Shown: piece by piece, positions 14,070 to 20,066 of the stretch
Numbering within the stretch: the first letter of the stretch is position 1
How the letters are laid out: the number at the start of each line of letters is the position of its first letter
From: a virus
Reading direction: 5' to 3' (one strand)
DNA length: 39,411 bases
IMG/VR virus record: IMGVR_UViG_3300042332_000401
Coordinates: 1 to 39,411 of that record
The notes under the pieces: generated by a model
Told to the model about the DNA's origin: nothing
Seen by the model: the letters and a program-made list of their open reading frames with translations, nothing else
Database searches by the model: none
Made by a program: the position numbers and the translations under genes

Positions 14070-14679
14070 ATTTCGAGGTCTTGCTGCCGGTGTGGTGGCT
14101 AAAGCTGGTCCCATGCGCCTGTTTGATCCGGCGGCGCGCCGAGCAGACCTGGGCGCGGCTGACCCCGAGAGCGGCGGCGATCTTGTGCTGGCTCTCGCCA
14201 CGCAGGGTCCGACGCTTGACCTCGGCGTCGTCCACCTGACGGACAAACCGCGTCGGTGTCGCAGAGTAGATGCCCGGTGACGACGCCACCATCAGCGCCG
14301 CACTCGACCCGCACGACGAGCGCGCAGGAGGCGGCGAGCCGCGCCAGAGGATGCGAGGGGCGGCGAGGCTGCGCGGGTGATCTTCGTACTCGATCTCGCC
14401 CGCTTGAGAGCGCCAGCGATCGTCCATCGTGGCCCAGCTGATCGCCACCTCTTCGGCACAAGCCGGACCGCGAAGCGAGGTCTCGGTTGAGGCGCGATAG
14501 ACGACGGTCGGGATCAGGGCGCGCGATTTCGGGCCGATTATCCAACCGTTATACGCGGCGTTCGACACCGCGTAGGCTAGGCGCTGTTCGTCCTCATGCC
14601 GGAACGCCGCGAGGATCTCCGACACCGTCATCTGACCGGCGCGGCGGACGGCGTCTGCGATATCTCTCGACAGGCTCAT
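14062..14679 (-). CDS. Helix-turn-helix protein, putative regulator
   Basis: The product has 205 residues; ATG 14679 overlaps the Cro-like stop as ATGA. The first 50 residues resemble a winged-helix domain (SRDIADAVRRAGQMTVSEIL, then a basic helix and NAAYNGWI). The C-terminal part (about 155–190) has a clear sigma-70-region-4-like HTH: DDAEVKRRTLRGESQHKIAA followed by ALGVSRAQVCSARRRIKQ. The middle is low in recognisable features. Two DNA-binding ends suggest a transcription regulator, possibly acting with the Cro-like protein encoded just upstream. Target sites are not known. Confidence 0.72.
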   Translation of the reverse strand: MSLSRDIADAVRRAGQMTVSEILAAFRHEDEQRLAYAVSNAAYNGWIIGPKSRALIPTVVYRASTETSLRGPACAEEVAISWATMDDRWRSQAGEIEYEDHPRSLAAPRILWRGSPPPARSSCGSSAALMVASSPGIYSATPTRFVRQVDDAEVKRRTLRGESQHKIAAALGVSRAQVCSARRRIKQAHGTSFSHHTGSKTSKYE

Positions 14680-14861
14680 CGTAGCGCCTCGGGATCGATG
14701 TGGAGGCCAAGCGCCCTTGCGAGGCGCGCGACCTGGTAATGCCGCCGCGCGGGGATCGCGCCACGACGAGACCAGTTTGAGATGGCCTGTGGCGACAGAT
14801 CAAGCGCGCGGGCAAGGGCAGCAGTACCGCCGAGGGCGAAGATCAGATCGCGAATGGTCAT
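14676..14861 (-). CDS. Cro-like HTH repressor
   Basis: The product has 61 residues. ATG 14861 is used; a GTG five codons upstream is also possible, and neither has a Shine-Dalgarno sequence, so translation may be leaderless. The sequence TIRDLIFALGGTAALARAL, then LSPQAISNWSRRGAIPARR and YQVARLARALGLH, is a canonical Cro/YdaS-type HTH in which GTAALARAL-LSPQAISNWSRR is the helix-turn-helix. It is read divergently from the plus-strand small-gene operon. The 23-bp palindrome between them (14911–14933) is the obvious operator. It likely represses one or both directions. Confidence 0.88.
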   Translation of the reverse strand: MTIRDLIFALGGTAALARALDLSPQAISNWSRRGAIPARRHYQVARLARALGLHIDPEALR

Positions 14862-14910
14862 GGGGCGAGGATACACGCGCCGTTTAGGTCGTCAAGCGCG
14901 AAACGCATAG

Positions 14911-14933
14911 CGCCATGCGGGGATTGCATGGCG
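14911..14933. promoter_or_regulatory. Palindromic operator candidate CGCCATGC-N7-GCATGGCG
   Basis: CGCCATGC (14911–14918) and its exact complement GCATGGCG (14926–14933) are separated by GGGGATT. Two half-sites centred 15 bases apart suit a dimeric Cro-like HTH protein. The site lies eight bases before the −35 box of the rightward promoter and about 50 bases from the repressor start, so binding could control both genes. Confidence 0.6.
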
Positions 14934-14940
14934 GATTGTG

Positions 14941-14968
14941 TTGCGTACCTACACGGCAGGTTTATATT
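14941..14968 (+). promoter_or_regulatory. Rightward promoter candidate for the small-gene operon
   Basis: A −35 box TTGCGT (14941–14946) is followed after 16 bases by a −10 box TATATT (14963–14968), which sits in the only AT-rich patch of the region. The predicted transcript would start about 40 bases before ATG 15015. The palindrome just upstream suggests repression or activation by the Cro-like protein. Confidence 0.5.
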
Positions 14969-15014
14969 TCCCCCATCACAACCGGCCGACCCGGCCACAA
15001 CGGAGGACCAGCAA

Positions 15015-15623
15015 ATGATCTCGATCCAGATCCACGGCAGCGCCGCCGACACCACCGACGACCGCTATCGCGCAGAAGAGGCCGCGCTCGCGGTGTTCGC
15101 CAAGGCCGGCTGCACGCCGCGCCAGGCGGAAGCCGAGTACCACCGGCAATTCGATCTGCTCGACTGCGAGGTCGGCATGACCGGGCTTGCGAAAACGTGG
15201 CTGGAGGCGCGCGAGGCGGCGGAGCGTGCGGCACACGTCGCGGCTGGCACAATCCTCTTGGCTGCCATGTCTCGATGCACGCCTGACCCTCCCGGCTGCC
15301 GCTCGATCTCGGGCGGCAGCAGGGAGCGCCAGGGTGGCGCGCCGAGATCAACAGGAGGACGACACATGCCCGGAACCGGGATACATCTCAACCGAGGCGA
15401 GACGCTCAGCGTCCGCTGGATCTGGCCCGCCGAGGAGGCGGTCGAGGATGGCGCGCGGGAATACCTCGCGACAGCCATGATCATCCGCTGCACCGAGACG
15501 CAGGTCAGTCTGCATCTCGACGCCCCAGATGCCGAGCGCCTGGCGGCGCTGATCACCGCCGAGGTGGCGCAGCGCCGCGCCGATCTCGCCCGCGCGCGGG
15601 AGGCTCTCAATGTCGAGCGATGA
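15015..15623 (+). CDS. Hypothetical protein, first gene of small-gene operon (possible internal second start)
   Basis: The product has 202 residues with ATG 15015 and CGGAGGA upstream. The N-terminal part (about 1–90) is helical, with DDRYRAEEAALAVFAKAG, TPRQAEAEYHRQFDLLD and a long alanine/glutamate helix. The middle is low-complexity and glycine/arginine rich (SISGGSRERQGGAPRSTGG). The C-terminal part from Met118 (base 15366) has its own strong ribosome site AGGAGG and reads as an independent small domain, with IHLNRGETLSVRWIWPAEEA and LDAPDAERLAALITAEVAQR. The sequence may therefore encode one long and one short product, or two former genes fused in frame. No family is recognised. Confidence 0.6.
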   Translation: MISIQIHGSAADTTDDRYRAEEAALAVFAKAGCTPRQAEAEYHRQFDLLDCEVGMTGLAKTWLEAREAAERAAHVAAGTILLAAMSRCTPDPPGCRSISGGSRERQGGAPRSTGGRHMPGTGIHLNRGETLSVRWIWPAEEAVEDGAREYLATAMIIRCTETQVSLHLDAPDAERLAALITAEVAQRRADLARAREALNVER

Positions 15624-15852
15624 GTTCGACATTCGCGTGGCCGAGGCCGAGGCGATCACCGAATGCGGCGTGGCGGTCCTGCTGCTCTGCCGCCGGATCG
15701 TGCGGCTGGCAGACGAGACGCCTGGCGCGCCGCTCATCGACGCCGAGGCGTTGATGCGGCGCATCATGTCGGACGTCTCGGAGATCATCACCGAAGAGGT
15801 CGGCGCGCAGCTGGCCCGCATCGAGGAGGTCCGCGATGGCTCGCGTGGTTGA
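15610..15852 (+). CDS. Hypothetical small protein (80 residues)
   Basis: ATG 15610 overlaps the preceding gene by 14 bases. The predicted protein is mainly helical, with an alanine/leucine-rich first helix around AVLLLCRRIVRLADE and a second around AEALMRRIMSDVSEII, ending in a glutamate-rich stretch. It may associate with the membrane weakly or form a helical bundle. No family is recognised. Confidence 0.6.
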   Translation: MSSDEFDIRVAEAEAITECGVAVLLLCRRIVRLADETPGAPLIDAEALMRRIMSDVSEIITEEVGAQLARIEEVRDGSRG

Positions 15853-15919
15853 GTTCGCTGCCGCGTTCTGCGGCATCTGGGCGGCGATCGGCACGGTGGC
15901 GCTATGGCTGCTGGGTTGA
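15836..15919 (+). CDS. 27-residue transmembrane micropeptide
   Basis: ATG 15836 has an excellent ribosome site, GAGGAGGT, five bases upstream. It overlaps the previous gene by 17 bases and the next by 16. Nearly the whole peptide is one hydrophobic helix, VVEFAAAFCGIWAAIGTVAL, with a basic residue at the start, as in small single-span membrane peptides. It may be a toxin-like or lysis-accessory peptide, or a translational link. The family cannot be judged at this length. Confidence 0.5.
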   Translation: MARVVEFAAAFCGIWAAIGTVALWLLG

Positions 15920-16143
15920 GCCCGTGGCTGATGCTCGGTGTCATCTGCACCGGCCAGCACGGCGTCGACCGCCACTGCGGCGGCGTCGAGATCCCGGCGG
16001 AGACGAGAGCCGAGTGTCTTCAGCACGCGGCGACCATCCGGCAGATGCTGCCGGCGCACATCAGGCTCATCTGGCAGGAGTGCCAGAGCGAGAGCCAACA
16101 GGCCGCGCGGCGCGCGGCGCAACAGAAGGGAGAAGCGAAGTGA
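15904..16143 (+). CDS. Small exported-looking cysteine protein
   Basis: The product has 79 residues; ATG 15904 lies inside the end of the micropeptide gene. The start, LSPWLMLGVICTGQHG, is hydrophobic and followed by a cysteine, and could be a short signal or anchor. Three more cysteines follow (DRHCGG, AECLQ, WQECQ), enough for two disulfides outside the cytoplasm. Short four-cysteine proteins with a hydrophobic start are common in alphaproteobacterial phages and remain uncharacterised. The C-terminus is glutamine and alanine rich. Confidence 0.6.
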   Translation: MAAGLSPWLMLGVICTGQHGVDRHCGGVEIPAETRAECLQHAATIRQMLPAHIRLIWQECQSESQQAARRAAQQKGEAK

Positions 16144-16295
16144 AGGACAACGACGACATCGCCCGCTCCGGCCTGGCGTTTGGCTGGATCGAGGAGACCA
16201 GGCCGCGCTCGACGGCGCGGCGGTATTGGATTGCTATCGCCCTGCTGCTGGCGGGCGTTGTGGCGACCGTGGTCCTGGTGGGAGGGTTCCGATGA
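16140..16295 (+). CDS. Small single-span membrane protein
   Basis: The product has 51 residues. GTG 16140 overlaps the previous stop as GTGA. An acidic, soluble N-terminus (KDNDDIARSGLAFGWIEE) is followed by basic residues and a strong membrane helix WIAIALLLAGVVATVVLVGG at the C-terminal end. The positive residues before the helix predict a cytoplasmic N-terminus. No family is recognised. It is one of two membrane peptides in this operon. Confidence 0.6.
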   Translation: MKDNDDIARSGLAFGWIEETRPRSTARRYWIAIALLLAGVVATVVLVGGFR

Positions 16296-16471
16296 GCACC
16301 ACCGACACACACACCCTCGCCGCCCGCCTCGCGCGGGCGGATGTAGGCGAGGAGTTCTGGGCGCGGGTGACCCCGCATTTTCGGCGCCACGCCATCGAGC
16401 GATGGAAGGACAGCCTCGAGACCGTGCGGCGCGCTGGGCTGGCGGTCGTTGAGGCGGAGGATGGGCGATGA
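16292..16471 (+). CDS. Hypothetical small protein (59 residues)
   Basis: ATG 16292 overlaps the preceding stop as ATGA. The sequence (TLAARLARADVGEEFWARVT, then HFRRHAIERWKDSLETVRRA) predicts two amphipathic helices. No family, signal or membrane segment is seen. Its stop again overlaps the next start as ATGA. Confidence 0.6.
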   Translation: MSTTDTHTLAARLARADVGEEFWARVTPHFRRHAIERWKDSLETVRRAGLAVVEAEDGR

Positions 16472-16821
16472 GCGACGACGTCGTCGCGCGCATCGACGCG
16501 CTGATACCGGCGGACGAAGTCCATTCGCATCCGCTGGTCTGGCGCGCGCGGAACATCGATCTCGCGCTCCTGATCGACGCCAGGAATGAGATCAAGCGTT
16601 TGCGCGCCGGTGGCTGCGTTCGAAACCAGGGGCTGACGCAGCATTGCTCCGAGACAGCGGCGGCGCACGCCGAGATCGAGCGCCTCCGCGCCCGCGTCGA
16701 GGTACTGGAGCTGATCCGCAGATACATGGGTCAGGGGGTCAGTTGGGATCGGGCTGAGGAAAGGGCTATCGAAGAAATCGAAGAGCGTAAAGCCCGCGCC
16801 GCGCTGGAGGCCAAGCCATGA
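16468..16821 (+). CDS. Small coiled-coil protein, paralogue A
   Basis: The product has 117 residues; ATG 16468 is coupled as ATGA. It starts MSDDVVARIDALIPADEV and carries the heptad-like segment AEIERLRARVEVLELIRRYM before a charged end EAKP. The segment EIERLRARVE and the closing KP are shared with the two following genes, so the three look like descendants of one ancestral gene by tandem duplication. Function unknown; a coiled-coil dimer is likely. Confidence 0.6.
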   Translation: MSDDVVARIDALIPADEVHSHPLVWRARNIDLALLIDARNEIKRLRAGGCVRNQGLTQHCSETAAAHAEIERLRARVEVLELIRRYMGQGVSWDRAEERAIEEIEERKARAALEAKP

Positions 16822-17159
16822 GCGACGAGGTCCAAAAGAACATCCTGACCGAGATCCGTGCGAGGCACGAACAGGATCAGCGATGGCGCAACGGCCCCTC
16901 GATGATCTGCCCGCACGCTCACGACGACCGGGGATGGCTCCTCGCCGAGATCGAGCGCCTACGCAATCTAGACGCGAATCGGACGCGCTCTCGCGTTAAA
17001 TTGGCAGATCGCGACCGCCGCGAGCGCATCGCGACGGCGTGTTTGGCTGGCTTTGTCGCCAACCCAGAATATTCGGGAAAATCCGAGGCCTACGCTGACG
17101 CCGCCGTCCAGCACGCCGATGCTCTCATTGCGCGGCTGGATAGGGAGGCCAAGCCATGA
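16818..17159 (+). CDS. Small coiled-coil protein, paralogue B
   Basis: The product has 113 residues; ATG 16818 is coupled as ATGA. The first half has ILTEIRARHEQDQRWRNGPS and ICPHAHDDRGWLLAEIERLR, the second DRRERIATACLAGFVANPEY and a helix ending EAKP. The 21-base DNA around its start (16806–16826) is repeated exactly around the start of the next gene (17144–17164). The histidine/cysteine cluster PHAHDD could bind metal, but this is a guess. No family is recognised. Confidence 0.6.
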   Translation: MSDEVQKNILTEIRARHEQDQRWRNGPSMICPHAHDDRGWLLAEIERLRNLDANRTRSRVKLADRDRRERIATACLAGFVANPEYSGKSEAYADAAVQHADALIARLDREAKP

Positions 17160-17377
17160 GCGACATTGTGGAGCGCCTGAGATCCTGGAGGCACGACTCC
17201 TGGCCCGACGATCCGTCGCTCGACGCCGTCGAAGAGATCGAGCGGCTGCGCGCCCGCGTTGAACACCTGGAGCGCGAAATGAGATTCATTGGACGTCTCG
17301 ACTATCCACCCACCCGATTGTCGGCGCAAAATCGCGCCCGCGCTGCACTGACGGCGCTGAGAAAGCTCAAGCCATGA
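17156..17377 (+). CDS. Small coiled-coil protein, paralogue C
   Basis: The product has 73 residues; ATG 17156 is coupled as ATGA. After MSDIVERLRSWRHDSW and an acidic stretch comes EEIERLRARVEHLEREMRF, clearly related at protein and DNA level to paralogue A. It ends in TALRKLKP. The shorter length relative to A and B suggests an internal loss. Function unknown. Confidence 0.6.
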   Translation: MSDIVERLRSWRHDSWPDDPSLDAVEEIERLRARVEHLEREMRFIGRLDYPPTRLSAQNRARAALTALRKLKP

Positions 17378-17640
17378 GCCACCGCCCCGCCCCGCCTGTC
17401 ATCCGCTGGTGGCTGCGCGCCACCGGCTACGCGGCGATCACGATGCCCTGGGGCGTCGCGTACTACGTCGCGTGGCCTCCCGACCACGGGCTCGTCGCGC
17501 ATGAGGAGGTCCACCTGGCGCAGATCGAGCGTTACGGTGCGTTGGGCTTCGCGGCGCGGTATCTCTGGTGGCTGATGCGTTACGGATACTGGCGGCATCC
17601 GATGGAGATCGAGGCGCGGGACAAGTCGGGATACAGCTAG
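17374..17640 (+). CDS. Mini-metalloprotein with HExxH (HEEVH) motif
   Basis: The product has 88 residues; ATG 17374 is coupled as ATGA. Residues 10–34 form a hydrophobic, tryptophan-rich helix (VIRWWLRATGYAAITMPWGV). The zinc-binding signature HEEVHLAQ at 43–50 follows. After a turn and an aromatic helix, the segment HPMEIEARDKS supplies Glu78 or Glu80 as a likely third zinc ligand. This is the pattern of minimal gluzincins. The glutamate after the first histidine (HE) could be catalytic. Short proteins of this kind occur in phages but have no role known to me; a membrane-bound protease or a wall-related factor beside the lysis genes is possible. Its stop shares CTAG with the endolysin stop. 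Confidence 0.65.
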   Translation: MSHRPAPPVIRWWLRATGYAAITMPWGVAYYVAWPPDHGLVAHEEVHLAQIERYGALGFAARYLWWLMRYGYWRHPMEIEARDKSGYS

Positions 17641-18017
17641 GCGGGGTAGTGATCCCACGGCAGCTGGAAATGCGGCCCATCAAAGAACGATCGCCAATCC
17701 CCGCCCCACTCGACAGGCACACCCTCCACCACCGCCGCCGCCTTCATTTCGGCGGCGAGCGCGCGATACGCGGGCGCATCCCAGCGCGCTTTTCCGTCGT
17801 CGTCCAGAACCGCGAGATCGACTGCGTGGCCGGTGAGGTGCCGCGAGCGCATGGTCTGCGATCTGCCCTCGCGCGCTAGCTGCGCCTGGCGTTCCATCGT
17901 TCTGAGGCCCTCGACCACGATAAAGCGCACCCTGCCAAGCGCCGCGCGCTCGACCACGCGGACCAGGTCAGGGTGAACACCCTCCAGACGCTTTCGATCG
18001 CGCGGCGTCAGGCTCAT
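17637..18017 (-). CDS. Endolysin: M15 L-alanyl-D-glutamate-type peptidase
   Basis: This peptidoglycan-cutting enzyme has 126 residues. ATG 18017 overlaps the holin stop as ATGA. It matches the small M15 (VanY/T5-endolysin-like) fold: FIVVEGLRTMERQAQLAREG near the start, zinc ligands His60 and Asp67 in SRHLTGHAVDL, and WGGDWRSFFDGPHFQLP with the third ligand His116 and a probable catalytic Asp107. There is no signal peptide, so release depends on the holin encoded directly upstream. The stop codon lies in a CTAG tetramer that also supplies the stop of the convergent gene. Confidence 0.93.
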   Translation of the reverse strand: MSLTPRDRKRLEGVHPDLVRVVERAALGRVRFIVVEGLRTMERQAQLAREGRSQTMRSRHLTGHAVDLAVLDDDGKARWDAPAYRALAAEMKAAAVVEGVPVEWGGDWRSFFDGPHFQLPWDHYPA

Positions 18018-18403
18018 TTCTTCAACGCCGCGACGATCTGCGGCGCGATCTTCTCGGCGCTGCGTCCGATGACATAGCCGCCGAGGCCAAGCTGGACGAT
18101 GTCCCAGAGCTTCAGCACCTCGGCCTCGCTGATGCCCGGTGCCGAGTATCCGAGCCACCGCGCCACGATCAGCCCGCCGAACGTCAGCATCAAGATCGGA
18201 CGCCAGCACGCGGCCAGGAAATGCTCGCTCTTGGCCTCGGCCAGCACAATCTCGCCCGCCGCGCGTTCAAGCTCGGCGCTGGACGCGAGCAGCTGCTTTG
18301 CGATCTCGGCTTCGGCCTGAGCGCGGGCGGATGCGTCGGGGATGAGGTTGCCGAGCGCCTTGCCCAGAATGGGAACGAGCGCGGGGAGAAGAGCAGCGAT
18401 CAT
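18014..18403 (-). CDS. Holin, GTA-type 3TM family
   Basis: The product has 129 residues; ATG 18403 overlaps the preceding stop as ATGA. The N-terminus MIAALLPALVPILGKALG is hydrophobic. A charged helical stretch follows (DASARAQAEAEIAKQLLAS), then the segment HFLAACWRPILMLTFGGLIV and a C-terminal hydrophobic span LWDIVQLGLGGYVIG. The combination of PILGKALGNLIPD and WRPILMLTFGGLI is typical of the GTA_holin_3TM family found in gene transfer agents and phages of Alphaproteobacteria. It would form membrane lesions that let the endolysin out. Confidence 0.88.
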   Translation of the reverse strand: MIAALLPALVPILGKALGNLIPDASARAQAEAEIAKQLLASSAELERAAGEIVLAEAKSEHFLAACWRPILMLTFGGLIVARWLGYSAPGISEAEVLKLWDIVQLGLGGYVIGRSAEKIAPQIVAALKK

Positions 18404-18615
18404 GACTGGACCTGTTCGATGAGGATTGCGTGTCGATGGTGATGCGTCGCGCGTTGCGCGGCGACGCGCCATCCATCAGGTATCGGTTCGCCTACGCGCA
18501 GCCACGCGACGACGGCGACCGCTGGCGCGATACGCCGCCGGGTCGATGCAGAAGCCGAGCGGCCCGCGTTGCGGCTCGTAGGGGCGTCCTGGGGGATCGG
18601 CAGATCGTAGCTCAT
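18400..18615 (-). CDS. Hypothetical protein with WLRVGEPIPDGWRV motif
   Basis: The product has 71 residues; ATG 18615, and the stop overlaps the holin start as ATGA. The C-terminal part, AWLRVGEPIPDGWRVAAQRA and THHHRHAILIEQV, looks like a genuine small domain seen in phage proteins. The N-terminal half, rich in serine, alanine and arginine, overlaps another frame (18476–18703) that looks at least as good in codon third positions. The real protein may start elsewhere or be joined to the other frame by a frameshift. Function unknown. Confidence 0.55.
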   Translation of the reverse strand: MSYDLPIPQDAPTSRNAGRSASASTRRRIAPAVAVVAWLRVGEPIPDGWRVAAQRATHHHRHAILIEQVQS

Positions 18616-18703
18616 GGATGCTACCCTGCATCATCTCGCCCGTGTGGCTCGCGGCTTCGGCCCATTCGGGGTCGTCGTATCCGGCTTTGCGTCGTCGTGG
18701 CAT
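18476..18703 (-). CDS. Overlapping small ORF (75 residues), uncertain
   Basis: ATG 18703, with GGGAGG seven bases upstream, opens a frame inside the 3′ end of the metallophosphoesterase gene. The text MPRRRKAGYDDPEWAEAASH, HTGEMMQGSIHELRSADPP and GPLGFCIDPAAYRASG is varied and mostly uses G or C in the third codon position, as real genes here do. It overlaps the next gene by 140 bases in another frame and ends in an arginine run. It may be an independent gene, or the N-terminal part of the next one. Confidence 0.4.
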   Translation of the reverse strand: MPRRRKAGYDDPEWAEAASHTGEMMQGSIHELRSADPPGRPYEPQRGPLGFCIDPAAYRASGRRRRVAARRRTDT

Positions 18704-19848
18704 GCTGCCGCCTCCCACCGCGCGCGCTTGTATCCGAGGATCTCGACCGCTTCCGCGAGGTCAGCGTAGCACTGGATCGACGCCGGTCCGTCGCGCGACG
18801 GGTCTACGACGACGGCGATGGTCGCGCCGTGCTGCTGCTGCGGATACTGATGCCGATCGGCATGAGGGTCGAGATACTTGTAGCCGCGCGCGCGGATGAG
18901 CCAGTGGGGCTTGCTGCCCTTGTCGGCATCCTCGCCGCTGAAGATTTCCCAGTGGTGCTGGTGGCCCGCCGCCAGGATGTCAGCCTCGCCCGCCGAGAAG
19001 CGGTGGGCGCGCATCGGCCCGTGCAAGGGATTGTAAATCGACTGGCCCTTGAAGTCGTGGCTGGCCCAGATCCGCACGACATGATCGCCCGCCGCGACCT
19101 CAAAGCGCGCCGACCAGTCTTCTAGACCGGCAGCGCCGCGCGCCATCCAATCGAGCGGATCGCCCTGGCCGTGCGACTGGCTCCAGATATCGTGATTGCC
19201 CTTAAGGAGCAGCAGCCACGGCACGGTGGCGAAATACCACTCGGCCAGCTTCCACGCGCGGTCGCGCGTCACGTCCTGATGCGCGTAGAGCCGCTGAAGT
19301 TTGCCCGACCAGTTGTTCGTGACGTCGCCTAGCATGATGCCGTGGCAATGCGGCGTCCGCATCAGGTCTACATCGCGCCGCAGCAGCGGCCAGTTGCATC
19401 CGTTATCGTCCAGATGAGGATCACCGACGAAGGCCAGCAGATACGGACCCGCGTCATGAAGGGCATAACGCATCCACCGTTTCGCCGCCGCGTTCTCGGC
19501 GCGGCGCGCGAACCTATCGGATAGCTGCTCGATCAGCTGCTCGACCGGCACATCGTCTGCCGGTATTTGCGGAGGATCAAAGCGCGGCCTCGGTGCTGCG
19601 TCTGGCGAGATCCTGGCATCCGGCGAGAGCGACCAGTCGATCAAGCGTCCGGCGGCTTGCTCGATCTTCTGGACCGACAGCCGATCCACGCTCTGCCGCA
19701 GACCGAGCCTGTCGAATGCCATGCGAACTGCCGATCGCTCGCCGCGCCTCGACATCACCCCCATCGCGGTGCCGCCCTCGCGCAGCGCTTGTTCGATGGC
19801 GTCGATGCGGCGGTGAGCTTCGGCCCGCGAGATCGGCGGTGTCGGCAT
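18631..19848 (-). CDS. Calcineurin-like metallophosphoesterase
   Basis: The product has 405 residues; ATG 19848 shares one base with the preceding stop (TGATG). The two-metal motifs are all present: VGDPHLDD (141–148), LGDVTNN (173–179), KGNHD (216–220), ASHDF (His264) and AGHQHH (294–299). The first 130 residues are helical and may hold an HTH-like or coiled adaptor (RAEAHRRIDAIEQALREGG). Phages often carry such enzymes among late genes. The substrate could be nucleic acid or a phosphodiester signal and cannot be told from sequence. Its place between tail fibre and lysis genes is usual for alphaproteobacterial siphophages. Confidence 0.9.
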   Translation of the reverse strand: MPTPPISRAEAHRRIDAIEQALREGGTAMGVMSRRGERSAVRMAFDRLGLRQSVDRLSVQKIEQAAGRLIDWSLSPDARISPDAAPRPRFDPPQIPADDVPVEQLIEQLSDRFARRAENAAAKRWMRYALHDAGPYLLAFVGDPHLDDNGCNWPLLRRDVDLMRTPHCHGIMLGDVTNNWSGKLQRLYAHQDVTRDRAWKLAEWYFATVPWLLLLKGNHDIWSQSHGQGDPLDWMARGAAGLEDWSARFEVAAGDHVVRIWASHDFKGQSIYNPLHGPMRAHRFSAGEADILAAGHQHHWEIFSGEDADKGSKPHWLIRARGYKYLDPHADRHQYPQQQHGATIAVVVDPSRDGPASIQCYADLAEAVEILGYKRARWEAAACHDDAKPDTTTPNGPKPRATRAR

Positions 19849-20066
19849 CAGCGGAGCGGCAGGAAGGGAATGAGTTTGACCAGGAGCGCCGTCACCGCGC
19901 CGGATGCCGCGCCGACCGCCACCAGCACCCGCCAGCCGCCGCCCGCTGCGTCGAGCGCCGAACGTACGGCCTTGAGGTCTGCGGCCATCGCCTCGACCGT
20001 CTTGGTCAATGTGGCGACCTCGGCCTCCAGGCGTCCGAAATCGCGCGGGTCAATGTGATCGCTCAT
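19848..20066 (-). CDS. Coiled-coil protein with C-terminal membrane helix
   Basis: The product has 72 residues; ATG 20066 overlaps the fibre stop as ATGA. Residues 8–42 form a heptad-rich helix (DFGRLEAEVATLTKTVEAMA, then DLKAVRSALDA). The segment GWRVLVAVGAASGAVTALLV is a membrane span. The layout resembles XhlA-type lysis-associated proteins and small phage membrane proteins located between fibre and lysis genes. No spanin pair is otherwise visible, so it may take part in lysis, but this is a guess. Confidence 0.7.
   Translation of the reverse strand: MSDHIDPRDFGRLEAEVATLTKTVEAMAADLKAVRSALDAAGGGWRVLVAVGAASGAVTALLVKLIPFLPLR

Larger units (their letters stand above)
14862..15014. promoter_or_regulatory. 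Divergent control region between Cro-like gene and small-gene operon
   Basis: These 153 bases hold the palindrome and the rightward promoter listed separately, and the CGGAGGA ribosome site of the first plus-strand gene. The repressor gene's own promoter must also lie here. Its start lacks a ribosome site, so the mRNA may begin close to the start codon. No gene is seen in this stretch. Confidence 0.6.

Noticed and set aside
13960-14246. N-terminal extensions of the DUF6378 (to 14034) and 57-residue (to 14246) genes
   Set aside because: The added residues are arginine/serine/proline-rich shadow sequence, while the internal ATGs give stop/start overlaps and, for DUF6378, a good ribosome site.
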